Shown in pieces: positions 61,067 through 64,000 of a stretch of 64,000 nucleotides of DNA (positions are counted from its first letter, which is position 1; each line of letters begins with the position of its first letter). Under the pieces are notes generated by a model, which worked only from the letters and a program-made list of their open reading frames with translations, was not told the origin of the DNA and did not search any database. Both the position numbers and the translations under genes were made by a program. Origin of the DNA: Pachyseris speciosa (lineage: Eukaryota; Cnidaria; Anthozoa; Scleractinia; Pachyseridae). The stretch covers positions 393,501-457,500 of the forward strand of contig JAEMWC010000137.1 in NCBI GenBank assembly GCA_016490735.1, written 5' to 3'.

Positions 61067-61491
61067 AGGGAACCTCCACTCTTACAACAAATTCACACTA
61101 AATTGTTGGAAATAATTACTAGCTTTCAAATTTTGTTTTGAAACGTGGATATAACATTTAAGTGTACAAAATAATTGATATCATTATCGCCTATTTTTGC
61201 TTTCAATTCCCTGGGCATGGTCATTTTGGATTTGATGACATGTAATGGTTGCAGCTATTGTCAGAAAGCAAATAAAGCAGAAAATCCTTTGTGTTAAATG
61301 AAAGGGAAACCATTACACGTCATCAAATCCAAAATGGCTGCGCCCGGGAAATTTAAAAGCGAAAATAGGCGATGATGATATCCATTTTTTTGTACACTCA
61401 AATGTTACATCCACGTTTAAAACAAAATTTGAAATCTAATAATTATTGCCTACAATTTAGCGTCAATTTGTTGTGAGAGTGAAGGTTCCCT
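61067..61491. mobile_element. TTAA-flanked MITE, 425 bp
   Basis: AGGGAACCTCCACTCTTAC at the left, inverse GAGAGTGAAGGTTCCCT at the right, each bounded by TTAA (61063-61066, 61492-61495). Long parts of the interior also pair (TCATCAAATCCAAAATGGC with GTCATTTTGGATTTGATGA). The exact TTAA pair points to a piggyBac-type transposase. Just after the 4.1 stop codon. Confidence 0.85.
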
Positions 61492-63490
61492 TTAAGTGCT
61501 GTTCTCCAAATTCTTTTGATTTTGAAGGAATTTTCTTCCTTTTAACAGACGTAAAAAGCAATAATCACCTCTGCACCGCTGTTGGCCAAGCCACTGAGAG
61601 TTAAATAGAATGCAGCATCTCTAAAGAAAGGATAGATATTGACGGTTTTTAAGTGATGCAGAACGGTTGTTTGAAAGTACACACATAACATAAAGAAAGT
61701 AGTTAGATGCATTTATTTCAATCTGTTCATTAGAGTATCAGCATTATCATCATGCATTTACTGTAGTTTAGATTGTTAACTGTCTTATTACACTTCAAGC
61801 CAGGTAGCTCAGTAAAAATACAATCCACACCTCTGTGAACTAGAATGATTTCAAATTGCCAAGGATAAAATTAATGAAGTATATTAATTTGATTTTTAAT
61901 ATTAAATAGTAATTGTGTGCCATTAAATCATTCCATCGCTTTATTGATAAGGTAGCCAGGTCTCTTTTGTGCAGGCAAGTCCAGTTGTGGTTGTGTGGGA
62001 GTCTGGGAGGTAGTGTGATTGGACGGGAGGGGCTAGTAGACCATTAGTGTGTACGACATGTATAAATTAGGTCCGTTTTGAGTTAGCTCTGTGATAACAA
62101 ACATGGTCTCACTGAAGATAATAAGAGGGTGTTCCTTTGTTTGCTCATCATAGTAGTGCATCAAAGCTCACCAGCTATTAGTACAAGTGTTTTTTTGAAA
62201 CAAAAGACATGAAAGGATGTTATTTTTCCAAAGCTGTTAAGCAGTGATGCCACCATTCATAACTGCAGTCTTTGTTTGTCCGACTATTTTAAGTCAAGGA
62301 TTAAACAACAGCTCTAAATATTATTGTTATTGTTGTCAGCTTTTGGTTTACCTAATAGCAGTGTATATACTTTAAATTGTTTGGTTGAGGCTCATGTTAT
62401 CATCACAGGCATTGTTTACCTTGGCTAAGGTTAGAATTTGTTCAGTTTATCAGTAGCGTTTAAGGAAAGAAATGTACCCACTAGTTTATTTAATTGATCA
62501 TTGCAGAGTAGAAATGTAGATTAAAATGGTTTAAATTCCCACAAATATTCAGCATTGATGGTCATGCTTTCCAAGGGTGCTCTCAAATTTGAGTCGGACC
62601 CATCCGAGACTTTCCCTTTTAAGTAAAAGGCTTCAGCATTTTTAACTCACCAACAGATTTTGTTTTTATTGGACATTATCAGTTTAATTTAGCTTCTTAA
62701 ATGGCAACTTCTTATATCCATATCTAAACTATACTAAATTCTAGTTAATAGTATAAAGTGCATTTATCGTTCGTAAAGAATACGTTTATATTAGTAGCTG
62801 GGGGGAATTAGGATTCTTGTTTTCTTAACTGCCTTGAGGACCTTGTTTGGTTTTGTTGAATTTGAGCATAAAATTGTAGTGTTGGTGTTCGAGAGCTGTC
62901 TAGGGGCGGGGGGGGGGGGAGGGGGCGGAGAAGAGGGGTGGAGTAAGGGAGAACCCGTAGGGTTGCTCCTTGGAACTTAAGAACCGTATATCGCAGAACC
63001 TCGAGTTCCATGCCAGAAATCACCCCTCCCAACCACCTTTCCCTAAAACGGCTTTTCGATTGCCAGGCTGGACAAATCAAACTGCTTTCCAGTAATTGTA
63101 CCAGGTAGCTAATAAAAAGGCGAGGTTTGAACTGTACTCAAAGCAAAACCTGGGGTATTTTGTACAAAGAAAATGTCTGTAGTAGCGTCCTTTTTTGCTA
63201 TGTTCAAAGTTTGTCTTTTGTGGACGTATATGAATTTTCCGAAGAAGGAACGCATTGAAAAGCTAGATAGTTACAATTTTCAAACACAGAATCGTTTTCA
63301 AAGGGTGCAAGTATTAAAAAGCAGTGAGATTTCGTGCCAGCTTCGAGGTTACTATCTCGGAATACTCAGTGCGGTCTCTTGTGAAACACGCCCTAATTTT
63401 ATTTAAACTGTTAATTTTGAAGCTAACGGAGGAGTTGTACACATTTTAATGAATGGTCCTTTAGCGTGCTGTTAATGTGTTGGTTTTTAA

Positions 63491-63496
63491 AATAAA
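63491..63496 (+). promoter_or_regulatory. Candidate 4.1 poly(A) signal
   Basis: AATAAA followed by a T-rich run. A second AATAAA lies at about 63533. The distance from the stop (2.5 kb) is long but usual for large cytoskeletal genes. Confidence 0.4.
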
Positions 63497-63581
63497 GTTT
63501 AGAATGCATTCTTTTCTGAGTTGTCTTTATACAATAAACAATTTTTGAAGCAGAACTGAAGACTTTTTAAACGATTTTAAC

Positions 63582-63720
63582 TTCAGCAATTTTGTATTTA
63601 TTATTATTATGGTGGTTTTTAAACGGCCATAATAATAATAAGTGCAAAATTGCTGAATACTGTGCGTGTAAACGTAGCCATGATGATCATGATGGTGGTG
63701 ATGATGATGATGATTATTGT
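63582..63720. repeat. Hairpin with ATT/AAT repeats and GAT microsatellite
   Basis: TTCAGCAATTTTGTATTTATT at the left pairs with AATAAGTGCAAAATTGCTGAA (63582-63657) through (ATT)n/(AAT)n arms; then follows (GAT)n/(GGT) repeats (63680-63715) and another (GAT)n at 63870-63885. No gene. Confidence 0.75.
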
Positions 63721-64000
63721 TATTATAAACGTTTTAAGTGCTATCAATTGCGTCCTACAGTCTCCTAGAACCGGGGCCAATCCTTGGTCCTTCGGTACCA
63801 GGGTAGTTTTTTATGTGATGGACAGAAACCTCAGTATGTGCGCCGTTCCTAGGAGAAAGAGGAAGAGAATGATGATGATGATGATAACAAAAGGCTAGAA
63901 GTCGTCAGTTTAACCTCTCCTTGCATGGGTAGGGGGAAGCCGAAGGGACGAGACGCCTTCAAAAGTGGCACGGAAGTGCGACTTAGGCTAAAATAAGTAT

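Larger units (their letters stand above)
60987..63510 (+). other. 4.1 gene 3' UTR or flank
   Basis: No coding frame. A possible UTR intron (donor GATG|GTAAGC at about 60995, acceptor TTTTAACAG at about 61549) would remove the TTAA MITE. A poly-G run sits at 62905-62920. The first strong poly(A) signal is AATAAA at 63491. Confidence 0.4.

Noticed and set aside
1..64000. CRISPR arrays, operons, phage or plasmid genes
   Set aside because: The window is animal nuclear DNA with introns and eukaryotic repeats; no regularly spaced direct repeats were seen.

Overview
The window is animal nuclear DNA. It is AT-rich, its genes are multi-exon with ordinary GT-AG introns, and it is full of small inverted-repeat transposons, tRNA-derived SINEs and decayed LINEs. 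The gene content fits a cnidarian, most likely an anthozoan such as a stony coral: a PAN/apple plus glycine-rich secreted protein, a LITAF-like protein, a complete ribosomal protein eS12 gene and a protein 4.1/coracle homologue. The species cannot be named from sequence alone. All splice sites below were read by eye from GT/AG consensus, reading-frame continuity and family similarity.

Layout. 250-1835 (-): two-exon gene for a secreted PAN/apple plus ALK-type glycine-rich protein, with a frame break in exon 2. 1836-7480: non-coding, with a CGAAAGTAGCGA minisatellite, a hAT-like non-autonomous element and a long-stem MITE. 7484-13490 (-): a nearly full-length but dead L1/Tx1-like LINE (ORF1, then ORF2 with endonuclease, RT and CCHC-like tail), interrupted by a MITE at a TA target and probably by a second insert. 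15329-22253 (+): RPS12 in five coding exons. Its 4.3-kb intron 2 holds a SINE foldback, a CR1/jockey-like RT fragment and a 1.8-kb TA-flanked DNA element. 24340-28693 (+): LITAF-like gene in three exons; intron 1 contains a foldback with 252-bp arms of equal length. 29148-33860: a tandem repeat, MITEs, a second hAT-like element, minus-strand open frames of unknown nature, and a LINE fragment with a large internal deletion. 35460-60986 (+): the main gene, a protein 4.1 homologue in 20 coding exons (981 residues predicted). Its introns carry many inverted-repeat elements, including a 590-bp near-identical inverted duplication. 60987-64000: its 3' UTR and flank.

The genes have no evident joint pathway; they are neighbours in a repeat-rich locus. 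Protein 4.1 links membrane proteins to the spectrin-actin cortex or septate junction, LITAF-like proteins sit on late endosomal membranes, eS12 is a 40S subunit protein, and the PAN/glycine-rich protein is probably extracellular. The most striking aspect is the density and architecture of inverted-repeat DNA: several unrelated foldbacks, nested insertions that can be ordered in time, and a set of TA-flanked elements sharing a CCGTATTT-like terminus. I found no clear case of a wholly new enzymatic system. The best candidates for undescribed biology are the 46041-47593 inverted duplication, the 24974-25550 foldback and the unidentified minus-strand frames at 30350-30912.
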